Origin: an uncultured Collinsella sp.
GTDB taxonomy: Bacteria; Actinomycetota; Coriobacteriia; Coriobacteriales; Coriobacteriaceae
DNA: 64,000 bases
NCBI GenBank assembly: GCA_900541785.1
Contig: UQKY01000006.1
Location: 5,992 to 69,991 of the forward strand
Direction: 5' to 3'
Within the stretch, counting starts at the first letter, position 1. Each line of letters begins with the position of its first letter. This document shows, one piece after another, positions 16,374 through 25,759 of this stretch. The notes under the pieces were generated by a model that had not been told where the DNA came from, did not search any database, and saw only the letters and a program-made list of their open reading frames with translations. The position numbers were made by a program, and so were the translations under genes.

Positions 16374-17573
16374 ATGGCTTCCTCCACGAGCTTCATACCG
16401 TACCTTTGCGTGGCGGTCGCGGCTTTTATCACGACCTTCCTTGCGGTGCCCCTGGTCAAGCGCCTGGCAATCAAGCTCGACGCCGTCGACTATCCTTCCA
16501 AGCGCCGCATCAACACTAAACCCATCCCGCGCATGGGCGGCACGGCGGTCTTTTTGGGCCTCGTCGTCGCCTGCATAGTGCAGATCCTAGGCACCTGGTA
16601 CCTGGGCTGGCCTCCCGTTTTGGTGCCTCATCCCCTCTTGCACATCAGCTACCCCATACTGGCGCTTTCTTTTACCGTCATCTTTGCGACAGGCGCAATC
16701 GACGACGTCTACCAGCTCAAGCCCAAGCAAAAGCTGACCGGTCAGGTCCTCGCCGCGCTCATCGCATGCGTGGGCGGCCTGCGCATCGGCGTCATCGTCA
16801 ACCCGTTTGCTCCTGGCGATATCATGCTTGGCTGGCTCGCCTACCCCATCACCGTGATCTACCTGGTGGCGTTCACCAACATCATCAACCTCATCGACGG
16901 CCTCGACGGCCTGGCCACGGGCATTTGCGGCATCGCATCGTTCACCATGTTCACGATGGCCATGCTTTCGGGCCGTATCGACGCTGCCGCGCTCTCCATC
17001 GCGCTCTTTGGCTCGTGCGTGGCTTTTCTGCATTACAACTTCAACCCCGCGAGCATCTTCTTGGGCGACTCGGGGTCGCTGCTGTTGGGCTTCGCCTTGG
17101 GCTCCATCTCGCTGCTCAACGTGAGCCGCACCGCTGCGCTCACCTCGCTCATCATCCCGCTCATCGTGGCAGGCGTGCCCATCATCGACACGTTCAGCGC
17201 CATCGTGCGTCGCAAGCGCGCCCACATTAGCATCGGACAGGCCGACAAGGGCCACATCCACCACCGCCTGATCCAAGAGGGCTACAACCAAAAGCAGGCT
17301 GTGCTGCTCATCTACGCCTGGTGCATCATGCTTTCGGCCGGCGCCGCCGCGATCAATCAGGTCGAGGTGCCCACGCGCGTGCTCATCTTTGTCGTGCTCG
17401 CCATTGGCTCGGCGGCCTTCGCCAAGCACCTGCACCTGTTTGAGCCCGTCTTGCGCCACCATTACAACAAGCGCACACACGAGGACGAGCTGGTAACCCC
17501 CGACGACCCCGCCTTTAAACAGGAGGAGCAGGCAGCCGAGGAGCGCAAGGAGGAGCGCCACCACAGGCGCTAG
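16374..17573 (+). CDS. WecA/TagO-type undecaprenyl-phosphate glycosyl-1-phosphate transferase
   Basis: Integral membrane enzyme of the MraY/WecA family that moves a sugar-1-phosphate (usually GlcNAc-1-P) from a UDP-sugar to undecaprenyl phosphate, starting a cell-surface polymer. The 399-residue protein has about ten membrane segments and the family motifs DDVYQLKPKQK, NLIDGLDGLATG, LGDSGSLLLGF and the HIHHRL signature, which favours WecA/TagO over MraY. The ATG at 16374 fits the family N-terminus; its Shine-Dalgarno is weak, and the frame is open further upstream. A charged, Glu/Lys-rich tail closes the protein. It could serve teichoic-acid-like, capsule or arabinogalactan-type polymers; which one is unknown. 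Confidence 0.9.
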   Translation: MASSTSFIPYLCVAVAAFITTFLAVPLVKRLAIKLDAVDYPSKRRINTKPIPRMGGTAVFLGLVVACIVQILGTWYLGWPPVLVPHPLLHISYPILALSFTVIFATGAIDDVYQLKPKQKLTGQVLAALIACVGGLRIGVIVNPFAPGDIMLGWLAYPITVIYLVAFTNIINLIDGLDGLATGICGIASFTMFTMAMLSGRIDAAALSIALFGSCVAFLHYNFNPASIFLGDSGSLLLGFALGSISLLNVSRTAALTSLIIPLIVAGVPIIDTFSAIVRRKRAHISIGQADKGHIHHRLIQEGYNQKQAVLLIYAWCIMLSAGAAAINQVEVPTRVLIFVVLAIGSAAFAKHLHLFEPVLRHHYNKRTHEDELVTPDDPAFKQEEQAAEERKEERHHRR

Positions 17574-17733
17574 GTTTTATTGCCGAGGAAGTGACTCTTT
17601 GCTGCTGGCCGCTCGCGACCGCGTCGCGACCGCCGCATAGCCCTCGCCCTACCGGCACCTCACCCACTTACACCCCACCCCTTTCAATAAACGCGTTATC
17701 ATCTTGACCAATACGCATACGTTAGGAGCAATC

Positions 17734-18783
17734 ATGCCAAACGAGAACAGCTACGAAGTCGCGCTGCAAAAGAGCAACGCCATTCGCGAGGGCTTGGCAA
17801 AGACGCCCGAGAAGTTCACCATGCTCACCGGCGACCGCCCGACCGGACGCTTGCACCTGGGTCACTACTTCGGCACCCTCAAGGGCCGTGTTGAACTGCA
17901 GAACATGGGTGCCAAGACCAACGTGCTCATCGCCGACTACCAGGTCATCACCGACCGCGACACCACCGAGCATATCCAGGACAACGTGTACAACATGGTC
18001 ATGGACTACCTTGCCTGCGGCATCGACCCCGACAAGACCATGATCTACGCTCACTCCGCCGTGCCCGCCGCAAACCAGCTCATGCTGCCGTTCCTGTCGC
18101 TGGTGTCCGAGGCCGAGCTGGCGCGCAACCCTACGGTCAAGGCCGAGATGGAGGCCTCGGGCCACGAGCTCACCGGCCTTCTGCTCACCTACCCTGTGCA
18201 CCAGGCCTGCGACATCCTGTTCTGCAAGGGCAACGTCGTGCCCGTCGGTCGAGACCAGCTGCCGCACATCGAGCTCACCCGCACCATCGCACGCCGCTTT
18301 AACAACCGCTACGGCAAGGTATTTCCCGAGGTCGACGCGCTGCTGTCCGAGACCCCGCTGCTGCCCGGCCTTGACGGTCGCAAGATGAGCAAGAGCTACG
18401 GCAACGCCATCAATATCTCGATGACCGCCGAAGAGACGGCCAAGCGCATCAAGAAGAGCCAGACCGACTCCGAGCGCATGATCACGTTTGATCCCGAGAA
18501 CCGCCCCGGCGTGTCCGGCCTGCTTTCCACGGCCGCCATCTGCACTGGTCGTTCCGAGGTCGAGATTGCCGAGGAGATCGGCATGGGCGGCTCCGGCCAG
18601 CTCAAGAAGTACGTGACCGAGGCCGTCAACGAGTACTTCGCCCCGATCCGTGAGCGTCGCCAGCGCTACGAGAACGACCTGGATTACGTGAAGGACGTGC
18701 TGCACGAGGGCAATCGCCGCGCCAACGAGATCGCCGAGCAGACCCTGGCCGAGGTTCAGGACGCCATGGGCATGGTGTACTAG
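17734..18783 (+). CDS. trpS: tryptophanyl-tRNA synthetase
   Basis: Class I synthetase that charges tRNA-Trp. The 349-residue protein has the HIGH equivalent HLGH (41-44, in GRLHLGHYFG), the KMSKS loop RKMSKSYGN near 216-224, and the usual C-terminal helical domain. The start at 17734 follows TAGGAG; an in-frame start ten codons earlier has no ribosome-binding site. It is monocistronic and ends in a very stable terminator at 18835-18876. Confidence 0.96.
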   Translation: MPNENSYEVALQKSNAIREGLAKTPEKFTMLTGDRPTGRLHLGHYFGTLKGRVELQNMGAKTNVLIADYQVITDRDTTEHIQDNVYNMVMDYLACGIDPDKTMIYAHSAVPAANQLMLPFLSLVSEAELARNPTVKAEMEASGHELTGLLLTYPVHQACDILFCKGNVVPVGRDQLPHIELTRTIARRFNNRYGKVFPEVDALLSETPLLPGLDGRKMSKSYGNAINISMTAEETAKRIKKSQTDSERMITFDPENRPGVSGLLSTAAICTGRSEVEIAEEIGMGGSGQLKKYVTEAVNEYFAPIRERRQRYENDLDYVKDVLHEGNRRANEIAEQTLAEVQDAMGMVY

Positions 18784-18834
18784 GCAAAGCGCTTTGCACA
18801 ACATAGACGGTGAGGCTGAATCCTCACCGAAACA

Positions 18835-18876
18835 GGAACAGGCCCGCTGGCAGTTAGTTGCCAGCGGGCCTGTTCC
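18835..18876 (+). terminator. trpS terminator
   Basis: A perfect 18-bp stem (GGAACAGGCCCGCTGGCA and complement) with loop GTTAGT, 51 bases after the trpS stop. The T-run is poor. A smaller hairpin GGTGAGG/CCTCACC precedes it. Confidence 0.7.
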
Positions 18877-19060
18877 CGAAGTACACCGTTGAATCGCACA
18901 GAGGGGAGGGATGCGAATCAAACTCAACAGGGCAGGCTTTTTCATCGCCTATTGCCTACTCCGTTGCTGAAACCAATATAGTTCACCGTGGTTTACTTTC
19001 TGGCGAGAATATACGCCAACACATCGTCTCCATAAGTTAACCCCGGTAAACCTACAACGG

Positions 19061-19101
19061 AAAACCACCACAAAGGGGACAGGCACCTTTGTGGTGGTTT
19101 T
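19061..19101. terminator. terminator / CCACAAAGG palindrome copy 2
   Basis: Perfect 16-bp stem AAAACCACCACAAAGG, loop GGACAGGCA, complement ending TTTT. It lies between trpS and the convergent MGMT-like gene, 16 bases past the stop of the latter. Confidence 0.85.
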
Positions 19102-19117
19102 GGCCACGGCAGAGCCG

Positions 19118-19438
19118 CTAGAGCCCTGCTGGCCAGCGACAGGCGGCCAAGTCGACGTGCATGGGGTCGGCAAACGTCACGCCCTCCCCCATTAAGAGCT
19201 CACGCTGGGCATCGGGGCCGCCAAAGGCAAAGCCCTCGCAAATACGGCCATCGGCAAACACAACACGATGACAGGGAATCTGACCAGGGCGCGGATTGCT
19301 GTGCAGCGCATAGCCCACATAGCGCGCACTTCGTGGACGACCGGCAAGCAGCGCCACCTGACCATACGTGGCGACCATCCCCTCAGGGATCTGCTCGACT
19401 ACCTCGTACACCCGCTCAAAAAAGCCCTCAGACGCCAT
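19118..19438 (-). CDS. methylated-DNA--protein-cysteine methyltransferase family protein (short)
   Basis: 106 residues corresponding only to the C-terminal DNA-binding/active-site domain of O6-alkylguanine transferases. The acceptor cysteine is present in PCHRV (Cys56), unlike Atl proteins, which have Trp there, so alkyl transfer is chemically possible. The helix-turn-helix segment VATYGQVALLAGRP and SARYVGYALHSNP are conserved. The start at 19438 follows GGGAG; an upstream in-frame start lacks one. It is downstream of degV, separated by a terminator palindrome, so it probably has its own promoter. Confidence 0.85.
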   Translation of the reverse strand: MASEGFFERVYEVVEQIPEGMVATYGQVALLAGRPRSARYVGYALHSNPRPGQIPCHRVVFADGRICEGFAFGGPDAQRELLMGEGVTFADPMHVDLAACRWPAGL

Positions 19439-19467
19439 TGTTCGCTCCCTTCCACCCGGAAAAGCAT

Positions 19468-19507
19468 AAACCAACACAAAGGTGCCTGTCCCCTTTGTGG
19501 TGGTTTT
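19468..19507 (-). terminator. terminator / CCACAAAGG palindrome copy 3
   Basis: Stem AAACCAACACAAAGG/CCTTTGTGGTGGTTT (one mismatch) with the loop in reverse orientation (TGCCTGTCC), 10 bases after the degV stop on the minus strand. Confidence 0.8.
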
Positions 19508-19517
19508 GACCGGATAG

Positions 19518-20372
19518 CTAGTTGGCGGGGCGGAAGAAGGCTACGGCTACGGCGCCGGGACCCACGTGGGTGCCAATGGTGGCGCCAATGGTGTGGATGG
19601 GCAGTTCGTTCTCGGCATGGCCGGCCCACAGCGCGGCGCTGTCCTCGATATACTTCTTGAGCACCGCGTCCGAAAGGCCCGTATAGCCGAGCGCCAGCGG
19701 CATGGAGAAGTCGACGCCGCCCGCCTGCTCGACCTTCTGGTTCAACAGGTTTCGACCGTTCTTGGAACCGCGCGCCTTGCCCAACTGCACGATGAGGCCG
19801 TCCTCGGCGGCCACCACGGGCTTCACGTTGAGCAACGTGCCCACAGCGCCGGCCGCAGCAGACAGGCGACCGCCGCGCACCAAGTACTCCAGCGTCTCGA
19901 GCAGACCGATGACGACCACACGGTCGCGCACGGCCTCGACGGCCGCCGTGATCTGGGCCGCACTACGGCCCTCGTCCACCAAGCGCAGGGCATACTCAAC
20001 CAGGACACGCTCGCCCAGGGTTACGTTATTGCTGTCTACCACGAACACGTCGCCGCCCGGCGCCTCGGCAAGTGCGGTGTGAGCACTCTGATTGGTGCCC
20101 GAAAGCTTAGCGCCCACGGTAATAATCACAGCCTCATCGCCGGCCTCACGCGCCTCGGCAATCGCCTGCGAAAACGCGTACGGGTTGACCTGGCCCGTCT
20201 TGGGCAGCTCATCGCGCTCCACGAGCATCTCGTAAAATCGCTGATGATCGATGTCGACGCCATCCATATACACATCGGTGCCAAAGGTGACGGACAGCGG
20301 CAAAACACGCAGAGCGGGGTGCTCCGCCGGCGACATATCGCTTGCGGAATCGGTAATAATGCGGACGGACAT
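19518..20372 (-). CDS. DegV family fatty-acid-binding protein
   Basis: 284-residue DegV-family protein. These bind a fatty acid (FakB-type, presenting it to the FakA kinase) between two domains. Visible landmarks are IITDSASDM at the N-terminus, VITVGAKLSGTNQSAH with the ligand-contacting Ser/Thr loop near residue 95, and LEYLVRGGRLSAAAG in the middle. The start at 20372 follows AAAGGA; a longer open frame upstream has no ribosome-binding site. A MarR regulator gene ends 119 bases upstream on the same strand and could control it. The fatty-acid role is family knowledge, not shown here. Confidence 0.9.
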   Translation of the reverse strand: MSVRIITDSASDMSPAEHPALRVLPLSVTFGTDVYMDGVDIDHQRFYEMLVERDELPKTGQVNPYAFSQAIAEAREAGDEAVIITVGAKLSGTNQSAHTALAEAPGGDVFVVDSNNVTLGERVLVEYALRLVDEGRSAAQITAAVEAVRDRVVVIGLLETLEYLVRGGRLSAAAGAVGTLLNVKPVVAAEDGLIVQLGKARGSKNGRNLLNQKVEQAGGVDFSMPLALGYTGLSDAVLKKYIEDSAALWAGHAENELPIHTIGATIGTHVGPGAVAVAFFRPAN

Positions 20373-20491
20373 AACAAATCCTTTCTTGCGCAGGTCTCGC
20401 GCGGGGAATTTAGACAGCATTGCCCCGGCACGGTATACGCGCTCAAACGGGACTATGCAGTTGTTAATGGGAAGCAAATGCCTTGGCGGCC

Positions 20492-20941
20492 TTAGATCTC
20501 GCGCAGGGTGTTGAGAATCGTACGCAGCGACGCATACATCTGCTCGCGCTGCTCCACGCCCATGGCCTTACCGGTGGTGTCGAGCACGTCGTGGATGATA
20601 CGGTCGGCCTCGTTCATGCTCTCGCCACCCAGCGTGGTCAGGCGAACCGGTGCGCGGTACTTGACGGCAGCATCGCCCGAGTCATCAACCTCGACAAAGC
20701 CGCCCTCCTCCAGGTGCGCCAGCGTGCGCGAAACGGCAGCGCGCGTCACGCCGGCCACGCGAGCCAGATCGGCGCCGGTCATGCCGTCCTTGCTGCGCTC
20801 CAGGTAGTACAGGCACATAACGTCGGAGCCCTTGAGGCCCAGCCTTGCGCCCTCGGACGTCTTGATACGCTGAATCTCCTTGTACAGCCCGCTAATCAGT
20901 CCGACAAAATCCTCGAAACGTGTCTCGTCGTTCTGCTGCAT
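20492..20941 (-). CDS. MarR family transcriptional regulator
   Basis: 149 residues with a winged helix-turn-helix: MCLYYLERSKDGMTGADLAR (residues 42-61), the recognition helix VTRAAVSRTLAHLEEGGF (about 65-82) and a wing region, flanked by dimerisation helices at both ends. The ATG at 20941 has a GAAAGG somewhat far upstream. The ligand is unknown. It precedes degV on the same strand with a 119-base gap, so the two may be co-transcribed and linked to fatty-acid sensing, by analogy with FabT-like MarR proteins; this is inference. Confidence 0.88.
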   Translation of the reverse strand: MQQNDETRFEDFVGLISGLYKEIQRIKTSEGARLGLKGSDVMCLYYLERSKDGMTGADLARVAGVTRAAVSRTLAHLEEGGFVEVDDSGDAAVKYRAPVRLTTLGGESMNEADRIIHDVLDTTGKAMGVEQREQMYASLRTILNTLREI

Positions 20942-21045
20942 GGGAGACGACCGCCTTTCGCTTGCATGATGCTAACGGGCAAACATCTTAGCCGTACTCA
21001 GCGACTGCCGCCTCCACGCGACCCAATTGTTAACCTATCAACATA

Positions 21046-21084
21046 AAAACCACCACAAAGGGGACAGGCACCTTTGTGGTGGTC
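21046..21084 (-). terminator. terminator / CCACAAAGG palindrome copy 4
   Basis: Stem ACCACCACAAAGG with complement, loop GGACAGGCA; the outer A/T pairs are lost on one side. It lies 27 bases past the B3/B4 gene stop on the minus strand. Confidence 0.8.
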
Positions 21085-21111
21085 TGGGGCATCAATAGGT
21101 TCTAGGCACCG

Positions 21112-21831
21112 CTACAGCTCCACGCAGGGATTGTCGCGGGTCACAAGCGTCTTAACGACAACCGTCGCTCCCAGATAGCGCTCGAGCAGCTCGGCCAAGC
21201 GATCGATGGCGGCCTGGCAATCCCCCATCCGCTCGGGCTCCACGCACTCAATCGCCAGAAATGCGTCCGCCGAATCGTCGGACAGCGCCGTGCGAACGCC
21301 ATCGCGCCAGTTCCAGCAACGGCACACGGCGCCCGCATCATCGATATAAGCAAGCTCACCGGGCAGCGTCGGATCATCCGCCTCCTCGCCAAGTGGCAAG
21401 AACGCGTCGCCGCCGTCGGTCACCTTCAAGCGAAGGTCTCCCTCAATCGCATGCAGATCCTCGCCTCCCACGGGCAGCGCATAGGTCAACGACACCGTGT
21501 TGTAAATATCCACCGCCGGTGTGATATGACCGACCGGCTTGCCCTTGAGCACGCGCTTGAGCAAGTTCTCGATCGAGCAGCGGGCGCCCTTTTTAGTCTT
21601 GAACAGCCGGTACGCGTCACGCCAAGCCTTCACCGGCGCGTTCTCGCTGATGGTATCGCTCGTCAGGTGACGCTCCGCATCGATATTGGCGCGGTCAAGC
21701 AGTGCGGCAATCGCATCCACGTCCTCCTGGGAAATCTGCGCCGCGGGCTTCATGCCCTTTACGACCACGACGCCGACCGCCGCCTGCGGAAACAGCTCCC
21801 AAAACGAATTCTCGGCAATAAAGCTCTTCAT
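21112..21831 (-). CDS. B3/B4 tRNA-binding domain protein
   Basis: 239 residues resembling stand-alone B3/B4 domains, the part of phenylalanyl-tRNA synthetase beta chain involved in editing. Landmarks are PVKAWRDAYRLFKTKKGAR, SIENLLKRVLKG, ITPAVDIYNTVSLTYALPVG and DDAGAVCRCWNWRDG. Stand-alone versions are thought to hydrolyse or bind mischarged tRNA or amino acids, but this is not established. The start at 21831 (MKSFIAEN) follows GGGAG; an in-frame start five codons upstream is less likely. It is a single gene ending in a palindromic terminator. Confidence 0.85.
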   Translation of the reverse strand: MKSFIAENSFWELFPQAAVGVVVVKGMKPAAQISQEDVDAIAALLDRANIDAERHLTSDTISENAPVKAWRDAYRLFKTKKGARCSIENLLKRVLKGKPVGHITPAVDIYNTVSLTYALPVGGEDLHAIEGDLRLKVTDGGDAFLPLGEEADDPTLPGELAYIDDAGAVCRCWNWRDGVRTALSDDSADAFLAIECVEPERMGDCQAAIDRLAELLERYLGATVVVKTLVTRDNPCVEL

Positions 21832-22002
21832 ACGCTCTCCCTTCATCGTGCACGCCCGAGCGAGGGCGTCTAAACAAAAAGCACCCCCACGGCGGCCACC
21901 TTCAAAGTCCTACGGTGCCGCCACAAGAGCGCTTGCGCTGTCCCCATCCGGAGAAGGGGACGATATGTCAGGCGTATTGTAACCTGAGTCATCCGCGCGA
22001 GC

Positions 22003-22043
22003 AAAACCACCACAAAGGTGCCTGTCCCCTTTGTGGTGGTTTT
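22003..22043 (-). terminator. terminator / CCACAAAGG palindrome copy 5
   Basis: Perfect 16-bp stem AAAACCACCACAAAGG with the loop in reverse orientation (TGCCTGTCC), 15 bases past the pckA stop on the minus strand. Confidence 0.88.
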
Positions 22044-22058
22044 TGGTCTGAGGCGACG

Positions 22059-23729
22059 CTAGTGGCGGAGTCCCAGCAGGCCGCGGCCGCGATGACGGGC
22101 CTCGGCGGGCACCTGGGCGTGCGGGCCGGCGGCTTTGACGGACTCGGGCAGGTGCGAGTACTTCTTCTCGAAGTTCTCCTCGAACATCACCGCCAGGTTG
22201 TGCGCTGCCTCGTCGTAGCGCGCGGTGCTCTGCCAGTACTGGCGCGGCACCAGGATGCCGTCGGGCATACCGTGGCACGTAGTGGGAATGTCGACATTAA
22301 AGATATCGTCGTGCACAAACTCGCTGTCCTCGATGGTACCGTCGAGGGCGCGAGCGACCAGGGCGCGCGTGTAGGCCAGCTCGATGCGATGGCCCACGCC
22401 ATAACCGCCGCCAATCCAACCGGTGTTGACCAGGTAGACGCGCGTGCGGCCGTCGGCGATGCGCTCGCCGAGCATCTTAGCGTAGACCATGGGGTCGAGC
22501 GGCATAAACGGCTCGCCAAACAGCGAGGAGAACGTGGGCGTGGGCTCGGTGACGCCAACCTCGGTGCCGGGGATCTTGGCCGTAAAGCCCGTCACAAAGT
22601 GATACATGGCGGCGTCGGCCGTCAGGCGCGAGATAGGCGGCAGCACGCCAAAGGCATCGCAGGTCAGGAACAGCACGACGCTGGGAGTGGTGCCCATGCC
22701 CTTGGTCCACGCGTTGGGGATATGCTCGACGGGATAGGCCACGCGCGTGTTGTGCGTGATCGAGATGTCGTCGTAGTTGGGCTTGCGGTTCTCGTCGAGC
22801 ACCACGTTTTCGCAAATGGCGCCAAAACGGACGGCGTTGAAGATCTCGGGCTCGTGGAAGGCGTCCAGGCCCTCGCATTTGGCGTAGCAGCCACCCTCGA
22901 TGTTGAAGATGCCCATGTCGGACCAACCGTGCTCGTCGTCGCCGATCAGCAGGCGCGTAGGATTGGCCGAAAGCGTGGTCTTGCCGGTGCCGGACAGGCC
23001 AAAGAACACGGCGGTCTCGTGCGTGACGGGATCCATGCTGGCCGAGCAATGCATGGGCAGCACGTCGTCCTCGACAGGCAGCAGGTAGTTCATGACACTG
23101 AAGATGGACTTTTTGATTTCGCCGGAGTAGCCGGTACCCGCGACCAAAATCACGCGCTCCTGGAAGTTGATGACCACGGCGGCGCTGGAGTTGAGGCCCT
23201 TGATGGCGGGATCGCACTGGTAACCGGGCGCTGCGAGCACGCAGAAGTCGGGTTCGCCGGTGCGCGCGATTTCGCGGGCAAGCGGGCGGGCGAGCATCTG
23301 CTTAATAAAGAGTGCCTGGCTGGCACGCTCGCAGGCAACGAGCAGGCGACGCGTGTGGTTGCGGTCGGCGCCCGCCATGCCGCGGGTGACGAACACGTCG
23401 CGCTCGTTGAGATAGTCGACGATGCCGGCCTTGATGGCCTCATAGCTCTCGACGGACAGCGGGCGGTTGACCGCGCCCCAGGCGATTTTGTCGTGCACGT
23501 CGGGCGTGTCGACGATAAAGCGGTCGTTGGGCGAACGGCCAGTGCGCTCCCCTGTCTCGATCACCAGCGCGCCATTGGATGCCATGCGGCCTTCTTCGCG
23601 GCGGATAGCGTGTTCGACGAGCTCCGCGGCGGGTAGATCGACCAGCAGACGGGGCTGATTCTCGGCGGGATCTTCAACGAGCGTAATACCAAAGTTGGAC
23701 AAAACTTCTGCAGGGGTAACACCAGGCAT
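22059..23729 (-). CDS. pckA: phosphoenolpyruvate carboxykinase (ATP)
   Basis: Interconverts oxaloacetate and PEP with ATP/ADP. In fermenting gut bacteria it often runs toward oxaloacetate, fixing CO2 and making ATP. The 556-residue protein has the kinase-1a P-loop GLSGTGKTTLS near 247-257, the metal/substrate region with PMHCSASMD, and the conserved TGWIGGGYGVGHRI and ELAYTRALV segments. The start at 23729 follows AAAGGAGG; a longer open frame upstream has no support. The C-terminal ~15 residues (AEARHRGRGLLGLRH) are basic and poorly conserved. It is monocistronic, ending in a palindromic terminator. Confidence 0.96.
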   Translation of the reverse strand: MPGVTPAEVLSNFGITLVEDPAENQPRLLVDLPAAELVEHAIRREEGRMASNGALVIETGERTGRSPNDRFIVDTPDVHDKIAWGAVNRPLSVESYEAIKAGIVDYLNERDVFVTRGMAGADRNHTRRLLVACERASQALFIKQMLARPLAREIARTGEPDFCVLAAPGYQCDPAIKGLNSSAAVVINFQERVILVAGTGYSGEIKKSIFSVMNYLLPVEDDVLPMHCSASMDPVTHETAVFFGLSGTGKTTLSANPTRLLIGDDEHGWSDMGIFNIEGGCYAKCEGLDAFHEPEIFNAVRFGAICENVVLDENRKPNYDDISITHNTRVAYPVEHIPNAWTKGMGTTPSVVLFLTCDAFGVLPPISRLTADAAMYHFVTGFTAKIPGTEVGVTEPTPTFSSLFGEPFMPLDPMVYAKMLGERIADGRTRVYLVNTGWIGGGYGVGHRIELAYTRALVARALDGTIEDSEFVHDDIFNVDIPTTCHGMPDGILVPRQYWQSTARYDEAAHNLAVMFEENFEKKYSHLPESVKAAGPHAQVPAEARHRGRGLLGLRH

Positions 23730-23870
23730 GGGGCCTCCTTTAAAAACGCGACACATGGACGCGGCGCGCACTTTACTCACGTAAAGCCCGTTGTACCCGA
23801 TATGCAAAAACGTTTTTGCGGCAAGGACGGCAAGCCCGCCCAACGGTCAAAAATCGCAGGCAAGCGGCCT

Positions 23871-24007
23871 AGTCATTGGGGACGTTTTTAAACAACTAGT
23901 CATTGGGGACACTCTTGAACAGGCAACATTCAAGGAATGTCCCCGGATGCCGGCACTTAGGGACGTTCCCAAAGTGCCGGCACATAAGGAACGTCCCTAA
24001 GTGCCGA
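23871..24007 (-). repeat. repeat cluster and hairpin 3' of the lactate permease
   Basis: Two direct copies of AGTCATTGGGGAC (23871 and 23898) are followed by a hairpin whose 20-base arms (23950-23969 and 23988-24007, core CACTTAGGGACGTTCC) pair with one mismatch. The hairpin abuts the permease stop codon. GGGGACGTTYTTAAAC also occurs near 4094 and GGAATGTCCCC near 11121, so this is a third dispersed family. Confidence 0.65.
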
Positions 24008-25579
24008 CTACAGCGGCAGGCCTTGGCCGAGCATGGCTATGGCGCTCATCAGGACCAGCATGCCGGCAGCGTAGGGCAGCACCGCGCCCAGGAGTTCGGC
24101 ATCCTTACCGCGCACGTGCACGGCGGCAAGACCAATGGCGAGGGTCTGCGGCGAGATCATCTTACCAGCGGCGACGCCCAGGGCGTTCAATGCGACCATC
24201 CAGTAGTCGCTCACACCCAGCGCAGTGGCGGCCTGGCTCTGAATGGGACCAAACAACATGCCCGAGGACGTGCCCGAGCCGGTCACGAACGCACCGACTG
24301 CGCCGATCCACGGAGCCAGAATCGGGTAGAGACCGCCGGCGACCGCAATGCAAAACGCACTGATCGACGAAATCATGCCGGCATAGCCCATCACCTTGGC
24401 GCAGCCCAGTACCGAAAGCATCGTGATCACCGTCGGCGTCATCTGCTTCACAGTCGCGGCCAGCACCTCGCCCATCATGCGCGGCGAAGCGCCCTGAATG
24501 GCACCGCCGACAAACGCCGCCAGGAAAATCCAGACGCCTGGCGTGTTGATCCACGAAAACGTAAGCATACCGGGATTCTCACCGCAATACACCTGCACAT
24601 GGCTCGCAAACGGCGCGAGCGCAGCATGTACAGCAGGCACCAGATTAGACGTGCCCAGCAGCAACACAAAGATCAGGATGAAGCACGACCAGGCCGAAAG
24701 CGCCGACTTAACGGTGAGCTTCTCCCCCGCCTCGATATTCATGTGAAAGCGTGCGTCCAGATGCCCCGACTTCTCGGCACGCATGGCAAGTGCAGCTGTC
24801 AGCGCGAGCGAAACGATGGATCCTACGACCACGGCCAGCTCGGGGCCCACAAACATGGCAAAGACCAGAGCCGCGCCGACAAACGACACGCCGGAGAGCA
24901 ACGCCACGCCGGCAACACCGTGCAGACGCTCGCCCACACTCGCGGCATTGCCCTGGTCATCGGCAACACGGCCCGCAACCAGCACAATAAATAGCGGCAT
25001 CACCACAAAGAACGGTGCGAGCTGCACCAGCTGAACGGTCGCTAGGTGAAGGGAATCCAAACCCACCAGGTCGGCAACGGACACCGTGGGGATGCCGATG
25101 GAGCCGTAGGGCGTGGGCACGCCGTTGGCCAGCAGGCAGATGAGCACGGCAGGCACGGCCTCAAAGCCCAGGCCCGCGAGCATGCCGGCGGGAATGGCGA
25201 CAGCGGTACCGAAGCCGGCCATGCCCTCCATAAAGCCACCGAAGCACCAAGCCACGAGCAGCGCCAGCAGACGGCGGTCGCTGCTGATGGAGGTGATCAT
25301 GCTGCCGATCACGTCCATGGCACCCGTACGAACGCACAGGTTATACGTGAACACCGCGGCGATGATCACCAGGACGATGGGCCACAGAGCCATCAAAAAA
25401 CCTTCGAGCGAGGCGGTCGCGATCTGCGCTGCCGGCAGGTGCCACCATGCGAAGGCAAGCAAGCACGAAAGGACAAACGATCCGATAGCGGCCTTCCAAG
25501 CTGGCCATTTAAAGCACAGCAGCATCACGACCAGCCAAATAATCGGCACAAGAGCCAGTAAGAATGCGGCGACGTCCAT
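24008..25579 (-). CDS. L-lactate permease family transporter
   Basis: 523 residues with 12 to 14 hydrophobic segments covering nearly the whole length, matching the LctP/GlcA lactate-proton symporter family. Recognisable stretches are WCFGGFMEGMAGFGTAVAIP, NGVPTPYGSIGIP and SGMLFGPIQSQAA. The ATG at 25579 follows AAGGAG. Direction (uptake or export) cannot be told. A TTGAAC-N5-GTTCAA palindrome lies 105 bases upstream in the divergent promoter region and may be an operator. It is followed directly by a repeat hairpin. Confidence 0.9.
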   Translation of the reverse strand: MDVAAFLLALVPIIWLVVMLLCFKWPAWKAAIGSFVLSCLLAFAWWHLPAAQIATASLEGFLMALWPIVLVIIAAVFTYNLCVRTGAMDVIGSMITSISSDRRLLALLVAWCFGGFMEGMAGFGTAVAIPAGMLAGLGFEAVPAVLICLLANGVPTPYGSIGIPTVSVADLVGLDSLHLATVQLVQLAPFFVVMPLFIVLVAGRVADDQGNAASVGERLHGVAGVALLSGVSFVGAALVFAMFVGPELAVVVGSIVSLALTAALAMRAEKSGHLDARFHMNIEAGEKLTVKSALSAWSCFILIFVLLLGTSNLVPAVHAALAPFASHVQVYCGENPGMLTFSWINTPGVWIFLAAFVGGAIQGASPRMMGEVLAATVKQMTPTVITMLSVLGCAKVMGYAGMISSISAFCIAVAGGLYPILAPWIGAVGAFVTGSGTSSGMLFGPIQSQAATALGVSDYWMVALNALGVAAGKMISPQTLAIGLAAVHVRGKDAELLGAVLPYAAGMLVLMSAIAMLGQGLPL

Positions 25580-25683
25580 AGGTAGAAACTCCTTGGTACC
25601 GCGTGGGCGGCATCGGGGGTGTCACAAAACTTCAACAGGATACCGCACGTTTACCGACAAATTACAGCCGCCCGCCGAAATTA

Positions 25684-25700
25684 TTGAACGACCTGTTCAA
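25684..25700. promoter_or_regulatory. candidate operator between lactate permease and flippase genes
   Basis: A perfect TTGAAC-GACCT-GTTCAA palindrome in the 180-base divergent gap. A TATACT -10-like box for the plus strand lies at about 25731. The regulator is not known. Confidence 0.3.
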
Positions 25701-25759
25701 AAACACGAACGAACACCGTCGCGTCTATACTAAAGCGCAGCAATAGAAAGGACTCCGCT

